From contig CAYRWE010000168.1 in NCBI GenBank assembly GCA_964427655.1, positions 1 through 11,218 of the forward strand: 11,218 bases of DNA. The letters run 5' to 3'. The stretch is from CAVQNQ01 sp964427655 (lineage in GTDB: Bacteria; Acidobacteriota; Terriglobia; Bryobacterales; Bryobacteraceae). Of the stretch, positions 1 to 7,139 are shown in pieces. Position 1 is the stretch's first letter; every line of letters begins with the position of its first letter. Made by a program: the position numbers and the translations under genes. A model generated the notes under the pieces. The model worked only from the letters and a program-made list of their open reading frames with translations, searched no databases and was not told where the DNA came from.

Positions 1-656
1 CGCTCGGAGTATTCCCGCACCATGTCGAAATCTTCTTTCGACATCCCGATGCCGACCAGGTTGGAGAGCGATTCCTCCGATTCCGGGTTGCGTTCGAGAA
101 TGTGCGCGTAGATCTGGTAGGCGGCGTCGGCCTGCCCCAGCGACTGTAACGCCGAGGCCTTTCCAAAGAGGGCGTCCTCGTGGTCCGGCGCCAGTTCCAG
201 GCAGCGCTCGAAGGAGAAGAGCGCCGATTTGGGATCCTCCAGCCGCAGGTGGCAGACTCCCAACCCGAGATGCGAATCCAGGTGGGAGGCGTCCAGCGTG
301 CACGATTTGTGGAAGAAAGTGGAAGCCTCATCCCACGCGCCGCTGCGCTCCAGGCAGATCGCCAGGTTGAACCATCCCAGGGCATAGCCGGGCTTGAGCT
401 GCGCCAGCGCGCGATATGCCTTGGCGGCTTCGCGGTAATCGCCCAGCTCGAACTCGATGTGGCCGATTGCGCGATAGATTTCGGGCGTGGCGTCCCCGGT
501 GGTCACGGCGCGCTGCAAGACCTGCAGCGCCTCTTCGCGCCGGCCGGCCATGTGCAGCGCCACGGCGCGGTTCAGATAGGCCGGGGCGGAACTCCTTTCC
601 GGTTGCGGGATGAAGAGCCTCTGGGGCTCGCCAGTTCGAATTGCGGTGCTGCTCAT
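1..656 (-). CDS. TPR-repeat protein, C-terminus cut by window edge
   Basis: The gene reads leftward from an ATG at 656-654 and is still open at base 1, giving 218 visible residues. Visible are about five consecutive helix-turn-helix units of roughly 34 residues with TPR-type spacing (about residues 26-53, 59-89, 92-123, 126-157 and 160-190), with typical W/G/Y, A and P positions such as a PGYALGWFNLAICLE stretch and an LELAPDHEDALFGKASAL stretch. No signal peptide or membrane helix is seen, so it is probably cytoplasmic. TPR arrays act as protein-protein binding scaffolds, and the partner cannot be read from the sequence. The start is supported by an AAGGAG ribosome binding site 7 nt upstream. 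The stop of the preceding zinc-finger-like gene is only one base before this ATG, so the two are almost certainly co-transcribed and translationally coupled. Confidence 0.88.
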   Translation of the reverse strand, partial: MSSTAIRTGEPQRLFIPQPERSSAPAYLNRAVALHMAGRREEALQVLQRAVTTGDATPEIYRAIGHIEFELGDYREAAKAYRALAQLKPGYALGWFNLAICLERSGAWDEASTFFHKSCTLDASHLDSHLGLGVCHLRLEDPKSALFSFERCLELAPDHEDALFGKASALQSLGQADAAYQIYAHILERNPESEESLSNLVGIGMSKEDFDMVREYSE

Positions 657-657
657 A

Positions 658-1434
658 TCAGGACTCCTTGCTTCCACTTTCAACGAGGGCCGGCGGGGCG
701 TCGGCCGGCGCCGCGAACGGCACCGTTGCCAACCTCGCCGCGGCCGGGTACCGGGCGGGGGCCGGGGTGAAATCGAGCCAGCGCGATTCCGTTTCGCGGC
801 GCACGGCCGGGGCTACCGGGACGGCCATCCGCGCGAGGCGAATTTTGGGACGCGGCCGCGTGGCAGCCAGCATCCGCGGTGTTCCGGACCCCGGCGCGAT
901 GGGCACAACCAACCGCGTTTTCACCGGGGGCGCCTGCAGCCCGGGCACCGAAAGAGTCAGCCCGTCCGGCGTTCCAGGCAGAACCGGTTTGGGAATGCGA
1001 AATCCCGAAGATGCCGAGACACGCAGCGGTCTTCCTTGCTGAATGGATACGGCTAAAGCTCGCGCCCCCGTCGCCGGCCGGCCATCGTTCCAATCCAAGG
1101 TTTGAAACGAGAACGCCGAACCCGCTAAAGAGAGACGCAGCGACGGCTGCTTACCCTCCCCGGGGCCGCGCCGGCCGCCGCGCCATTCGGCCAGCAGAGG
1201 TTGCAGGAAACCGCGCTGAAAAGCCGCCGAACTTCCCAACTCCGAGGGCAGCACCAGCGGCTTGGGATTCTCGCAGCGCCGCATCAGGCTGGCGACCTTA
1301 TTGACCTCCAGCATCCGGTCCATGCCGACGCGCAGCCGGTACTGATTATGATGCTCGCGGGAGCAGAAGTCCCCGTTGCCTACGCGAATTCTGCTCAGCG
1401 GTTTGCCGCAGAGCTGGCAAGTCCTGGAACCCAT
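658..1434 (-). CDS. Hypothetical protein, N-terminal zinc-finger-like motif and disordered tail
   Basis: This is a 258-residue protein I do not recognise as a named family. The N-terminus has a Cys/His cluster, C6-x2-C9 then C24-x3-H28 (H29 adjacent), set in a short basic and aromatic segment (CSREHHNQYRLR). This is the pattern of a small treble-clef or zinc-ribbon type metal site, like the short zinc fingers that recognise nucleic acid or protein ends. After about residue 60 the sequence is low-complexity and rich in Pro, Arg, Ala and Ser, with no membrane helix, and is probably disordered. The start is ATG at 1434-1432. No convincing Shine-Dalgarno site precedes it, but a TATAAT hexamer ends 9 bases upstream, so the message may be nearly leaderless. 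The stop TGA (660-658) lies one base before the TPR gene start, so the two form an operon. The Cys/His start and the coupling argue that it is real. Function is unknown. Confidence 0.75.
   Translation of the reverse strand: MGSRTCQLCGKPLSRIRVGNGDFCSREHHNQYRLRVGMDRMLEVNKVASLMRRCENPKPLVLPSELGSSAAFQRGFLQPLLAEWRGGRRGPGEGKQPSLRLSLAGSAFSFQTLDWNDGRPATGARALAVSIQQGRPLRVSASSGFRIPKPVLPGTPDGLTLSVPGLQAPPVKTRLVVPIAPGSGTPRMLAATRPRPKIRLARMAVPVAPAVRRETESRWLDFTPAPARYPAAARLATVPFAAPADAPPALVESGSKES
664..669 (-). promoter_or_regulatory. Ribosome binding site of the TPR gene
   Basis: The minus strand reads AAGGAG here, 7 nt before the ATG at 656. It lies inside the last codons of the upstream gene (stop at 660-658), so ribosomes finishing that gene are placed to restart. 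It fixes the TPR start. Confidence 0.75.
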
Positions 1435-1443
1435 TTAGCAGCG

Positions 1444-1449
1444 ATTATA
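1444..1449 (-). promoter_or_regulatory. Candidate -10 element (TATAAT) for the zinc-finger-like gene
   Basis: On the minus strand a perfect TATAAT ends nine bases before the ATG at 1434. A start of transcription about 7 nt downstream would leave an untranslated leader of only a few bases, which fits the lack of a ribosome binding site. The -35 region at the usual spacing (TGGTAA, 3 of 6 matches) is poor, so this is a candidate only. Confidence 0.4.
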
Positions 1450-1513
1450 CGGGGACGCACCCTCAATTACCACCATAAATACCGGAAGTACTGTCATGCT
1501 GCCAATTGTTAGT

Positions 1514-1531
1514 CATTGGGGAGTTCCAATG
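1514..1531. promoter_or_regulatory. Operator-like inverted repeat CATTGG-N6-CCAATG
   Basis: The arms are perfect over 6 bp around a 6-bp centre (GGAGTT), giving an 18-bp dyad typical in size for a dimeric regulator. No T-run follows, so it is not a Rho-independent terminator. It sits between the two divergent candidate promoters. A CCAAT at 1502-1506 can also pair with the ATTGG at 1515-1519, so alternative dyads overlap. The regulator is unknown. Confidence 0.4.
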
Positions 1532-1558
1532 TTATCGAAGGTTTATGTTTTTATCGAA
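1532..1558. repeat. Direct repeat TTATCGAA, two copies 19 bp apart
   Basis: TTATCGAA occurs at 1532-1539 and again at 1551-1558, a start-to-start spacing of 19 bp or just under two helical turns. The first copy abuts the inverted repeat at 1514-1531. The pair lies about 40-65 bp upstream of the candidate -10 element of the TonB-type gene, a position suited to an activator or repressor. Chance occurrence in AT-rich DNA is possible. Confidence 0.35.
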
Positions 1559-1595
1559 TGAATCATAACTTCAGTAAGTCCCGCGAATTTCCGGC

Positions 1596-1602
1596 TATAA
1601 AT
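1596..1602 (+). promoter_or_regulatory. Candidate -10 element (TATAAAT) for the TonB-type gene
   Basis: TATAAAT lies about 65 bp before the chosen ATG at 1668, giving a leader of roughly 60 nt. No good -35 hexamer is visible at 16-18 bp spacing, so the promoter may need an activator or a different sigma factor. Confidence 0.35.
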
Positions 1603-1656
1603 CGGTGGTGACTGGAGTAGAATCGACCCAAGCCGGTTTTCCGATGCAAGCCGGCC

Positions 1657-1661
1657 GGAGG
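1657..1661 (+). promoter_or_regulatory. Ribosome binding site (GGAGG) of the TonB-type gene
   Basis: GGAGG ends 6 nt before ATG 1668. This favours that ATG over the upstream in-frame GTG codons at 1605 and 1608 and the ATG at 1644, none of which has a site of this quality. Confidence 0.8.
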
Positions 1662-1667
1662 CGATCC

Positions 1668-3593
1668 ATGATTGAGTCGATTGCGCGGGCGGAACGTCCC
1701 GACCCGCCGTTATCCGTATCTTCCTACTTCGTCTGGCAGGTGCCGCAGAAACCGCTCGTGGTGCGGATCTCTCTGGCGGTTATCGACCGGCTGGAGCGGG
1801 AGGCGGTGGAGAGCTTCCGCTCGCTGACCTCGCGCGGATCGGAGATCGGCGGACTGCTGTTCGGAAACGTGGCCCTGGGCACACCGGCGATCGTCACTAT
1901 CGAAGACTACGACGCGGTCTCCTGCGACTACACGCGCGGGCCCTTGTATCGCCTATCGGACGCGGATATGGCGCGCTTCGAACGCGTCATCGAGCAGCGC
2001 GGAGGCCAGAACGGGCCGTCCGTGATGGGCTTCTTCCGCAGTCACACGCGCAAAGGCCTGTCGCTCGACGCCGAGGATGCCGCCTTCTTCCAGGCGCGTT
2101 TTCGCGATCCGCACCAGATCGCCCTCCTGGTGCGCCCGGCGGCTACCAAGGCCAGCGTGGGAGGCATCTTCATTTGGGAAGGCGGAGCGCTCCACACCGA
2201 GAGCAGCTATCTGGAGTTCCCCTTCCGGTCCGCCGAGCTGCAGCTCTGGCGCGCGGCCGCCGAAGCGGATGCGCAGGCCGCGAGCGCGCTCCCGGCTCCC
2301 AAGCCGCCCACGCGCGCGCAGATCGTCCCCATAGCTTCGCGGCGCGAGCCCGCGCCTCCGCCCGCGGAAGTGGCGCCGCCGCGGCCGCCCGAACCGCCTC
2401 CCGTGGAAGCCCCCAAACTGGCCGATCCGCAGCCCGCGCCTCCCGTAGCGGCCAAGCCCGTTCCAGCTCCCGCGGCCGCGCCCGAGCAAACGCTGCCGGC
2501 CGTTGAAACCCGCGTGCCGGTGGCTCCGGCCGAGGCCGCGGAAGTTCTTCCGGAGCCGCGCGCAGGTAAGTGGGTATGGGCTGTCGCGGCCGCTGCCTTG
2601 CTGGCGGTCTTCGCGGCTATCTTCTTCTATTGGCTGGCGCCTCACAGCCGGCCCGTGCCGGCGGTGCAAGCGCGGCAGGACGCCTCGCCCCTTTCGCTGC
2701 GCGTCGAACGCACGGCCGGCGGTCTCCTGCTGACCTGGAACCGAGCTTCCCAGGCGATCGAGGACGCCCGGCGTGCGGTGCTCTCCATTTCCGACGGCGA
2801 GCGTCACGAAAATTTCGACATGGATATCGAGCAGCTCCGCAAGGGCAGCATCGTCTACATGCCGTACACCCAGGACGTCAGCTTCCGCATGGAGGTGACC
2901 GGCGGCGGCCAGGCCAAGACGGCCAGCGAGATGGTGCGCGTGTTGCGCACTTCGCCCATGCCGGAAGCGCCCGTCAAAGGCACACTGGCGGGCGCGGACG
3001 CATCCGGCGCCAATCCGGCCACCGGCGCGGATTCCGAGCAGCCTCACCCTGGCTGGGCCCAGCCAGTCAAGCCGTTCAGCACGCCTTCTCTCGCCGGACG
3101 GCTGCGTCCGGCGCGCCCCACGGAAATCCCCGAGGCCCCCGACCTGGCGCGCGGAGACGAATCGGCCTCCGCCGCGCCATTACCCGCCAACCTGGGGGCT
3201 GTAATGCCCGCTCCCCAGGCTCCCAGCGCTCCAACTCCGGCGCCCGCGGCGCAAGCGCCTCCGAAGGCCGCGCCCGCACCTGCGCAGCCCGCGCCAACGC
3301 CAGCACCAGCCAAGACCACCAGCCGGCTCCAGAGCGCTCAACTGCTGTCTCACCGCGATCCCGAGTACCCCACGCTGGCCCGCCACAACGGCATCCAGGG
3401 CGCCGTGCGCCTGTCCGCCACCGTGGGCACGAACGGCCACGTGAAGGCGGTCAGGGTAATCAGCGGCCATCCGCTGTTGGCGCAGGCGGCCACTAACGCC
3501 GTCATGCAGTGGGTCTACCGGCCCACCATGTTGAACGGAGTGCCCCAGGAGTCGCAACTGGAGATCGTGCTGAACTTTACCGGCGGACACTAG
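1668..3593 (+). CDS. TonB-type energy transducer fused to an MPN/JAB-like domain
   Basis: This is a 641-residue protein. Residues about 25-190 look like an MPN/JAB fold: a Glu in SEIGGLLFG (E59) and a GFFRSHTR...D motif matching the HxH-x-S-x2-D zinc site, but with Arg124 for the first His and Asp134 for the Ser (H126 and D137 kept). A peptidase activity is therefore unlikely. Residues 205-298 are Pro/Ala-rich. Residues 302-323 form one membrane helix. Residues 340-428 look beta-rich, perhaps Fn3-like, and 430-550 are again Pro/Ala-rich. Residues 557-641 match a TonB C-terminal domain (DPEYPTLARHNGIQGAVRL, then WVYRPTMLNG). Known TonB proteins span the periplasm and energise outer-membrane receptors, but no ExbB/ExbD is nearby. 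The in-cytoplasm/out-periplasm topology is inferred. The start is set by GGAGG 6 nt upstream. TonB domain: confident. MPN assignment: moderate. Confidence 0.85.
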   Translation: MIESIARAERPDPPLSVSSYFVWQVPQKPLVVRISLAVIDRLEREAVESFRSLTSRGSEIGGLLFGNVALGTPAIVTIEDYDAVSCDYTRGPLYRLSDADMARFERVIEQRGGQNGPSVMGFFRSHTRKGLSLDAEDAAFFQARFRDPHQIALLVRPAATKASVGGIFIWEGGALHTESSYLEFPFRSAELQLWRAAAEADAQAASALPAPKPPTRAQIVPIASRREPAPPPAEVAPPRPPEPPPVEAPKLADPQPAPPVAAKPVPAPAAAPEQTLPAVETRVPVAPAEAAEVLPEPRAGKWVWAVAAAALLAVFAAIFFYWLAPHSRPVPAVQARQDASPLSLRVERTAGGLLLTWNRASQAIEDARRAVLSISDGERHENFDMDIEQLRKGSIVYMPYTQDVSFRMEVTGGGQAKTASEMVRVLRTSPMPEAPVKGTLAGADASGANPATGADSEQPHPGWAQPVKPFSTPSLAGRLRPARPTEIPEAPDLARGDESASAAPLPANLGAVMPAPQAPSAPTPAPAAQAPPKAAPAPAQPAPTPAPAKTTSRLQSAQLLSHRDPEYPTLARHNGIQGAVRLSATVGTNGHVKAVRVISGHPLLAQAATNAVMQWVYRPTMLNGVPQESQLEIVLNFTGGH

Positions 3594-3659
3594 CGCGCGT
3601 TCGAAAAACATCCGGCTCGGAAGCCTGCTCCTGGGATATCATAGAGCATTCTCTCCATT

Positions 3660-4721
3660 GTGACGCGATTCCGATTCCTGGACTGGATGCGTGGGCTGGC
3701 CGTGCTCATCATGATCCAGTGCCATACGTTCAACTCCTTTAGCCGACTGGACTTGCGCGAGGGCGGGCCATACGTGCTTTCGCAATTCGTGGGCGGCATG
3801 GCGGCGCCCCTGTTCCTGTTCATGTCGGGCATGACGCTGGCCTTCCAGATGGAGAGCGCCGCGCGCAGAGTAGCCTCCCGCCCGCGGCGATGGCTGGCCG
3901 CGCTGCGCCGCGCCGGCTACATCCTGGGCATTGCCTACCTGTTCCGCATCACCAACTGGGCCGCCAGCCTGCCGCACGCCGACCCGGCCGAAATCACCAA
4001 GGTGGACATCCTGAATTGCATGGCCGCCGGCATGTTGGCGCTTTCGGGGGCCGCCCTGTTCGATTCCCGCGGACGCATCCGCTTCGCCATCGGCGTCAGC
4101 CTGGCCATCGCCGTGGCCGCTCCGCTGATGACCTATCTGCCCTGGGATGGCGCCCCGGCGCTGCTGCGCGAATACATGGTGCCGGGACCGGGCCGCGGCC
4201 GCTTTCCATTCTTCCCCTTTGCCTCTTACGTGGGCTTCGGCCTGGCGGCGGGCGCCATTCTCAGACGCACCGTTCCCGACCGGCTGGAACGCCTGGTGCA
4301 GTGGTCTGTGCTAATCGCCATCATCCTGGTTTTCGGCGCGCAGTATTTCGCCAATCTCCCATACTCCGTCTACCCCCAGTCCGATTTCTGGCTGAACAGC
4401 CCGGCACTCATCCTGATCCGCGTGGGCGTCTGTCTGCTGCTGCTGGCGGCGTCTTACCTCTGGACCGAGTTCGGCGCGGGCTCCGGCTGGAGCTGGATGG
4501 AGTGCCTGGGCAAGAACTCGCTGATGGTCTACTGGGTTCACGTGATGCTGGTCTACGGCTCCGTGGCCAAGCCCATCAAGCGCACGCTGGGGATTCCCGG
4601 GACGGCGCTCGCGACCTTATCGGTGATGGCTCTCATGGTGGGCCTCTCGGCCGCGTGGATGTGGTGGAAAGCGCGCCGCGTGGCCGAGCGCTTCAGGCTA
4701 GCCGTCGCGAGTTCCCAATAA
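3660..4721 (+). CDS. Membrane acyltransferase, HGSNAT/DUF1624-like
   Basis: This is a 353-residue integral membrane protein with about ten hydrophobic segments. The start FLDWMRGLAVLIMIQCHTFN carries the R/LD-x2-RG-x-A...H signature (His22) of the heparan-alpha-glucosaminide N-acetyltransferase-like and related acyltransferase families, in which this His is taken as catalytic. FPFFPFASYVGFGLAAG (182-198) and LGKNSLMVYWVHVMLV (283-298) are further family-like blocks. Such enzymes move acyl groups across the inner membrane onto sugars or other acceptors. The substrate here is unknown. The start is a GTG at 3660. Ribosome binding is weak, but starting at the next ATG (3687) would remove the signature. 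It follows the TonB-type gene by 66 bp on the same strand, so co-transcription is possible. A TATCAT at 3637-3642 could be a separate -10. Its last 29 bp overlap the end of convergent ccoI. Confidence 0.82.
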   Translation: MTRFRFLDWMRGLAVLIMIQCHTFNSFSRLDLREGGPYVLSQFVGGMAAPLFLFMSGMTLAFQMESAARRVASRPRRWLAALRRAGYILGIAYLFRITNWAASLPHADPAEITKVDILNCMAAGMLALSGAALFDSRGRIRFAIGVSLAIAVAAPLMTYLPWDGAPALLREYMVPGPGRGRFPFFPFASYVGFGLAAGAILRRTVPDRLERLVQWSVLIAIILVFGAQYFANLPYSVYPQSDFWLNSPALILIRVGVCLLLLAASYLWTEFGAGSGWSWMECLGKNSLMVYWVHVMLVYGSVAKPIKRTLGIPGTALATLSVMALMVGLSAAWMWWKARRVAERFRLAVASSQ

Positions 4722-6999
4722 CCGAGAGACTGGAAAGAACCATGGCGCCGGCCGCCATTATCGGATTCAGCACGCCCGCCATGGCCAGCACGATTCCCGC
4801 CAGATTGTAAGCGAAGGCCCAGAACAGGTTCTGGCGGACGATGCGAAAGACCCGCCCGGCCAGGTCGAGCGTCTGCGTTACCCCCGCCAGCGACTGGCTC
4901 ATCAACACCAGCGGTGCGGCCTCGATGGCGATATCCGCGCCCGAGCCGAGCGCGATGCCCAAGTCGGCCTGCGCCAGGCTGGGGGCGTCATTGACGCCGT
5001 CGCCGATCATGGCCACCACGGCGCCTTCGCGTTGCAGCCGCCGTATGGTTTCGATCTTCCGCTCGGGCGTGGCTTCGGCAATCCAATCGCCGGCTCCGAT
5101 GGCGCGGGCGGCCGCTTCAGTCGTGGCGCGCGCGTCTCCCGAGAGCAATAGCGTCCGCACTCCGCGGCGCCGCAGCTCCGCGCACAGGGCTGCGGCATCC
5201 GCGCGAACCACGTCGCCGAACACCATATTGCCCCGGACCTCGCCATCCCAGCCGAAATAGACGTTGCCGCCGGCCTGGCTGCGGCCGGTCATCCGCTCGG
5301 CCAGCGCGCGGTTGCCGATGAAGTAGCGCGCGCCATCCACAAATCCGCCGATCCCCAGCCCAGAGTAGATCTCGAAATTGCGCACGGCCATGCCGGACGC
5401 CTCTCCTGCGTAGTGCGCGACCGCCTTGGCCAAGGGATGTTCGGAGAGCGCCTCGAGCGCCGCCAGCTCACGGATCCGGGAGCTATCGCCTTCGACCTCG
5501 AGGAGCGCGAATTCGCCCGAGGTCACCGTGCCGGTTTTGTCCAGCACCACCGTATCCACGCGGCGTATGGTCTCGAGCACGCGCGCGTCGCTGACCAGGA
5601 TTCCCCGCCGCGAGGCCGCCTCTACCGCAGCCGTGAGCGCCAGCGGCGTGGCGATTCCCAGGGCGCACGGACACGCGATCACCAGCACCGCGATGCCGTG
5701 CAGGATGGCGTCGTCCAGGCGCCCCGTGCGCCACATCCAACCCGCAAAAGTGGACACAGCCAGCGCCAGCACCACCGGGATGAAGATGCGCGCCACGCGG
5801 TCCACGGCGCGCTCCACGCGCGTGCGGTGGGCGGCCGCCTGCTCGACGATGCGCACAATGCGCGCCAGTGTGCTGTCGGCGCCCACGCGCGTGGCGCGGA
5901 TTTCGAGTAGGCCGCCCATCGCGATGCTGCCGCAGACCACCGCGTCCCCCGGCCCCTTGGCGAGCGGCGCCGATTCGCCCGTGAGCACCGCTTCGTTGAC
6001 GTGCGAGCGGCCCTCCACCACGACGCCATCGGCCGCGATGCGCTCGCCCGATTTCACGCGGAAGATCGCGCCCGGCCGCAGCGCCTCGGCCGCGGCGAAG
6101 CGCTCGCGCCCCTCTACCACGATCCGCACCTTGGTGGGCATCAGGCGGTACAGCAGCGCGATGGCCCGCGCGGTCTTCTCCTTGGCGCCGCGCTCGATCG
6201 CTTTGCCCGCCAGCACCAGCGTGACGATGGCGCAGGCGGTATCGAAGTACACGTGGTTGCTGCCGCGGAAGGCCTGGACCGCACTGTAGCCGTACGCCGT
6301 CAGAATGCCCATGGCCAGCAGCGTCTCCATGCGCAGCGTGCCGAGCCGCAGGCCGGTCCAGGCCAGCCGCAGCACCGGCGCGGCGCAATAGAAGACCGCG
6401 GGCGTAGCCAAGGCCATCAGTAAGAACGGGATGGCGCGCCAGTAACTGGCAGTTACTCGCTCGAAGTAACTGGCGTACACCACCAGGCTGAACATCATCA
6501 CGTTCATCCACAGGAAAGCCGCCACGCCCAGCCGGAGGAGCAGGTCTTTACGCTCGGCATCCCCGGCGCCCGTCTGGCCGGTATACTCGGTGGCGCGGTA
6601 GCCCAGCCGGGCCACCCGCTCGGCCACGGTTTCGAGCGGGAGATACTGCGGTACGTAGCGCACCTTCAGCAGGTCCGAGGCGAACAGCACCTCGGCGGAA
6701 ACCACGCCCCGTGTGCGCGCGAGCGCGTGCTCGATGAGCCACCCGCAGGAGACGCACCACATTCCTGATACGTGAAATACGGCCTCGCGCGTAGGCGCAT
6801 CGGGCGGAATAGCGGCCGCAGCCGGCTCGCGCCTGGAGATCAGCCCCAGGCGGAGGCTCTCGCGGTAAATCTCGGTTTCGCGGAAATCCTGGCCCGAAGC
6901 CAGCACCCCGCTTTCCAGCAGGATGGCGTGGACGTTCTGGCAACCCGCGCAGCAGAACGGCTGGCTGCCGGAATCGAGGCCGCACAGCGTGCAGGTCAT
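4693..6999 (-). CDS. ccoI: Cu(I)-translocating P1B-type ATPase CcoI/FixI
   Basis: This is a 768-residue copper ATPase. The N-terminal Cys-rich zinc-finger-like segment (C3, C6, C16, C17, C20; FCCAGCQNVHAIL) is typical of CcoI/FixI. It is followed by an HMA-type domain with GMWCVSC (C82, C85). Further motifs are TGES (340-343), the ion-path CPC in TM6 (443-445), the phosphorylated Asp487 in DKTGT, SEHP (519-522), GDGVND (667-672), YN in TM7 (731-732) and MVLSS in TM8 (753-757). All catalytic and Cu(I) transport residues are present, so it should be active. CcoI proteins export Cu(I) for assembly of the CuB centre of cbb3-type oxidases. The ATG (6999-6997) overlaps the stop of the 47-residue gene as ATGA, with only a weak ribosome site, so translation is probably coupled. 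It is the last gene of the leftward cluster. Its 3' end overlaps the convergent acyltransferase by 29 bp. Confidence 0.96.
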   Translation of the reverse strand: MTCTLCGLDSGSQPFCCAGCQNVHAILLESGVLASGQDFRETEIYRESLRLGLISRREPAAAAIPPDAPTREAVFHVSGMWCVSCGWLIEHALARTRGVVSAEVLFASDLLKVRYVPQYLPLETVAERVARLGYRATEYTGQTGAGDAERKDLLLRLGVAAFLWMNVMMFSLVVYASYFERVTASYWRAIPFLLMALATPAVFYCAAPVLRLAWTGLRLGTLRMETLLAMGILTAYGYSAVQAFRGSNHVYFDTACAIVTLVLAGKAIERGAKEKTARAIALLYRLMPTKVRIVVEGRERFAAAEALRPGAIFRVKSGERIAADGVVVEGRSHVNEAVLTGESAPLAKGPGDAVVCGSIAMGGLLEIRATRVGADSTLARIVRIVEQAAAHRTRVERAVDRVARIFIPVVLALAVSTFAGWMWRTGRLDDAILHGIAVLVIACPCALGIATPLALTAAVEAASRRGILVSDARVLETIRRVDTVVLDKTGTVTSGEFALLEVEGDSSRIRELAALEALSEHPLAKAVAHYAGEASGMAVRNFEIYSGLGIGGFVDGARYFIGNRALAERMTGRSQAGGNVYFGWDGEVRGNMVFGDVVRADAAALCAELRRRGVRTLLLSGDARATTEAAARAIGAGDWIAEATPERKIETIRRLQREGAVVAMIGDGVNDAPSLAQADLGIALGSGADIAIEAAPLVLMSQSLAGVTQTLDLAGRVFRIVRQNLFWAFAYNLAGIVLAMAGVLNPIMAAGAMVLSSLSVIGNSRRLA

Positions 7000-7139
7000 G
7001 AATCCCGGACTAAGTGGCCCTTCTCATCGAGCATCTGCGGATGAGCCTTCTTAACTTCCACGTAAGTAAAAATCAGGATGCCGATAAATAGGGCCGATAT
7101 GGCTACTAAGAACGGTATAAGTACGGGCACTCGCTTCAT
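6996..7139 (-). CDS. 47-residue single-span membrane protein between ccoG and ccoI
   Basis: The minus strand encodes 47 residues: MKRVPVLIPF, a hydrophobic helix to about residue 26, then a charged tail (VEVKKAHPQMLDEKGHLV, ending RDS). A strong GGAGGAG lies just before the ATG. Start and stop both overlap the neighbours in ATGA arrangements (ccoG stop 7138-7136, ccoI start 6999-6997), strong evidence of a real, coupled gene. In known cco clusters the slot between ccoG and ccoI often holds ccoH, and a small one-helix protein, CcoS, also occurs. This product is much shorter than CcoH and lacks the acidic FDDL/LFDD-like residues I associate with CcoS, so I do not assign either name. The likely role is in oxidase assembly or as a small partner of CcoG or CcoI, inferred from position only. 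Confidence 0.82.
   Translation of the reverse strand: MKRVPVLIPFLVAISALFIGILIFTYVEVKKAHPQMLDEKGHLVRDS

Larger units (their letters stand above)
1435..1667. other. Divergent intergenic region, AT-richer than the flanks
   Basis: This 233-bp stretch separates the leftward zinc-finger-like/TPR pair from the rightward TonB-type gene. It is clearly less GC-rich than the surrounding genes between about 1440 and 1605. It holds candidate promoters in both directions, a perfect 6-bp-arm inverted repeat and an 8-bp direct repeat, each listed separately. I see no RNA gene or terminator here. Confidence 0.7.

Noticed and set aside
658..1304. Plus-strand frames opposite the zinc-finger-like gene (610-1056, 641-1042, 879-1304)
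   Set aside because: They are compositionally biased and lack ribosome sites. The minus-strand frame has a Cys/His motif and a coupled downstream gene.
1605..1667. GTG starts at 1605 or 1608 for the TonB-type protein
   Set aside because: No ribosome site lies before them and a candidate -10 is only a few bases upstream. GGAGG placed 6 nt before ATG 1668 is much better.
1953..3047. 364-codon antisense open frame under the TonB-type gene
   Set aside because: The product is Arg/Gly/His-rich with no domain. It arises from GC-rich codon bias opposite a well-supported gene.
5426..6511. Long open frames in other frames across ccoI (for example 5426-6289 plus, 5483-6511 minus)
   Set aside because: ccoI has every catalytic motif in one uninterrupted frame. 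The shadow products are Ser/Thr/Arg- or Gly/Arg-rich and show no family features.
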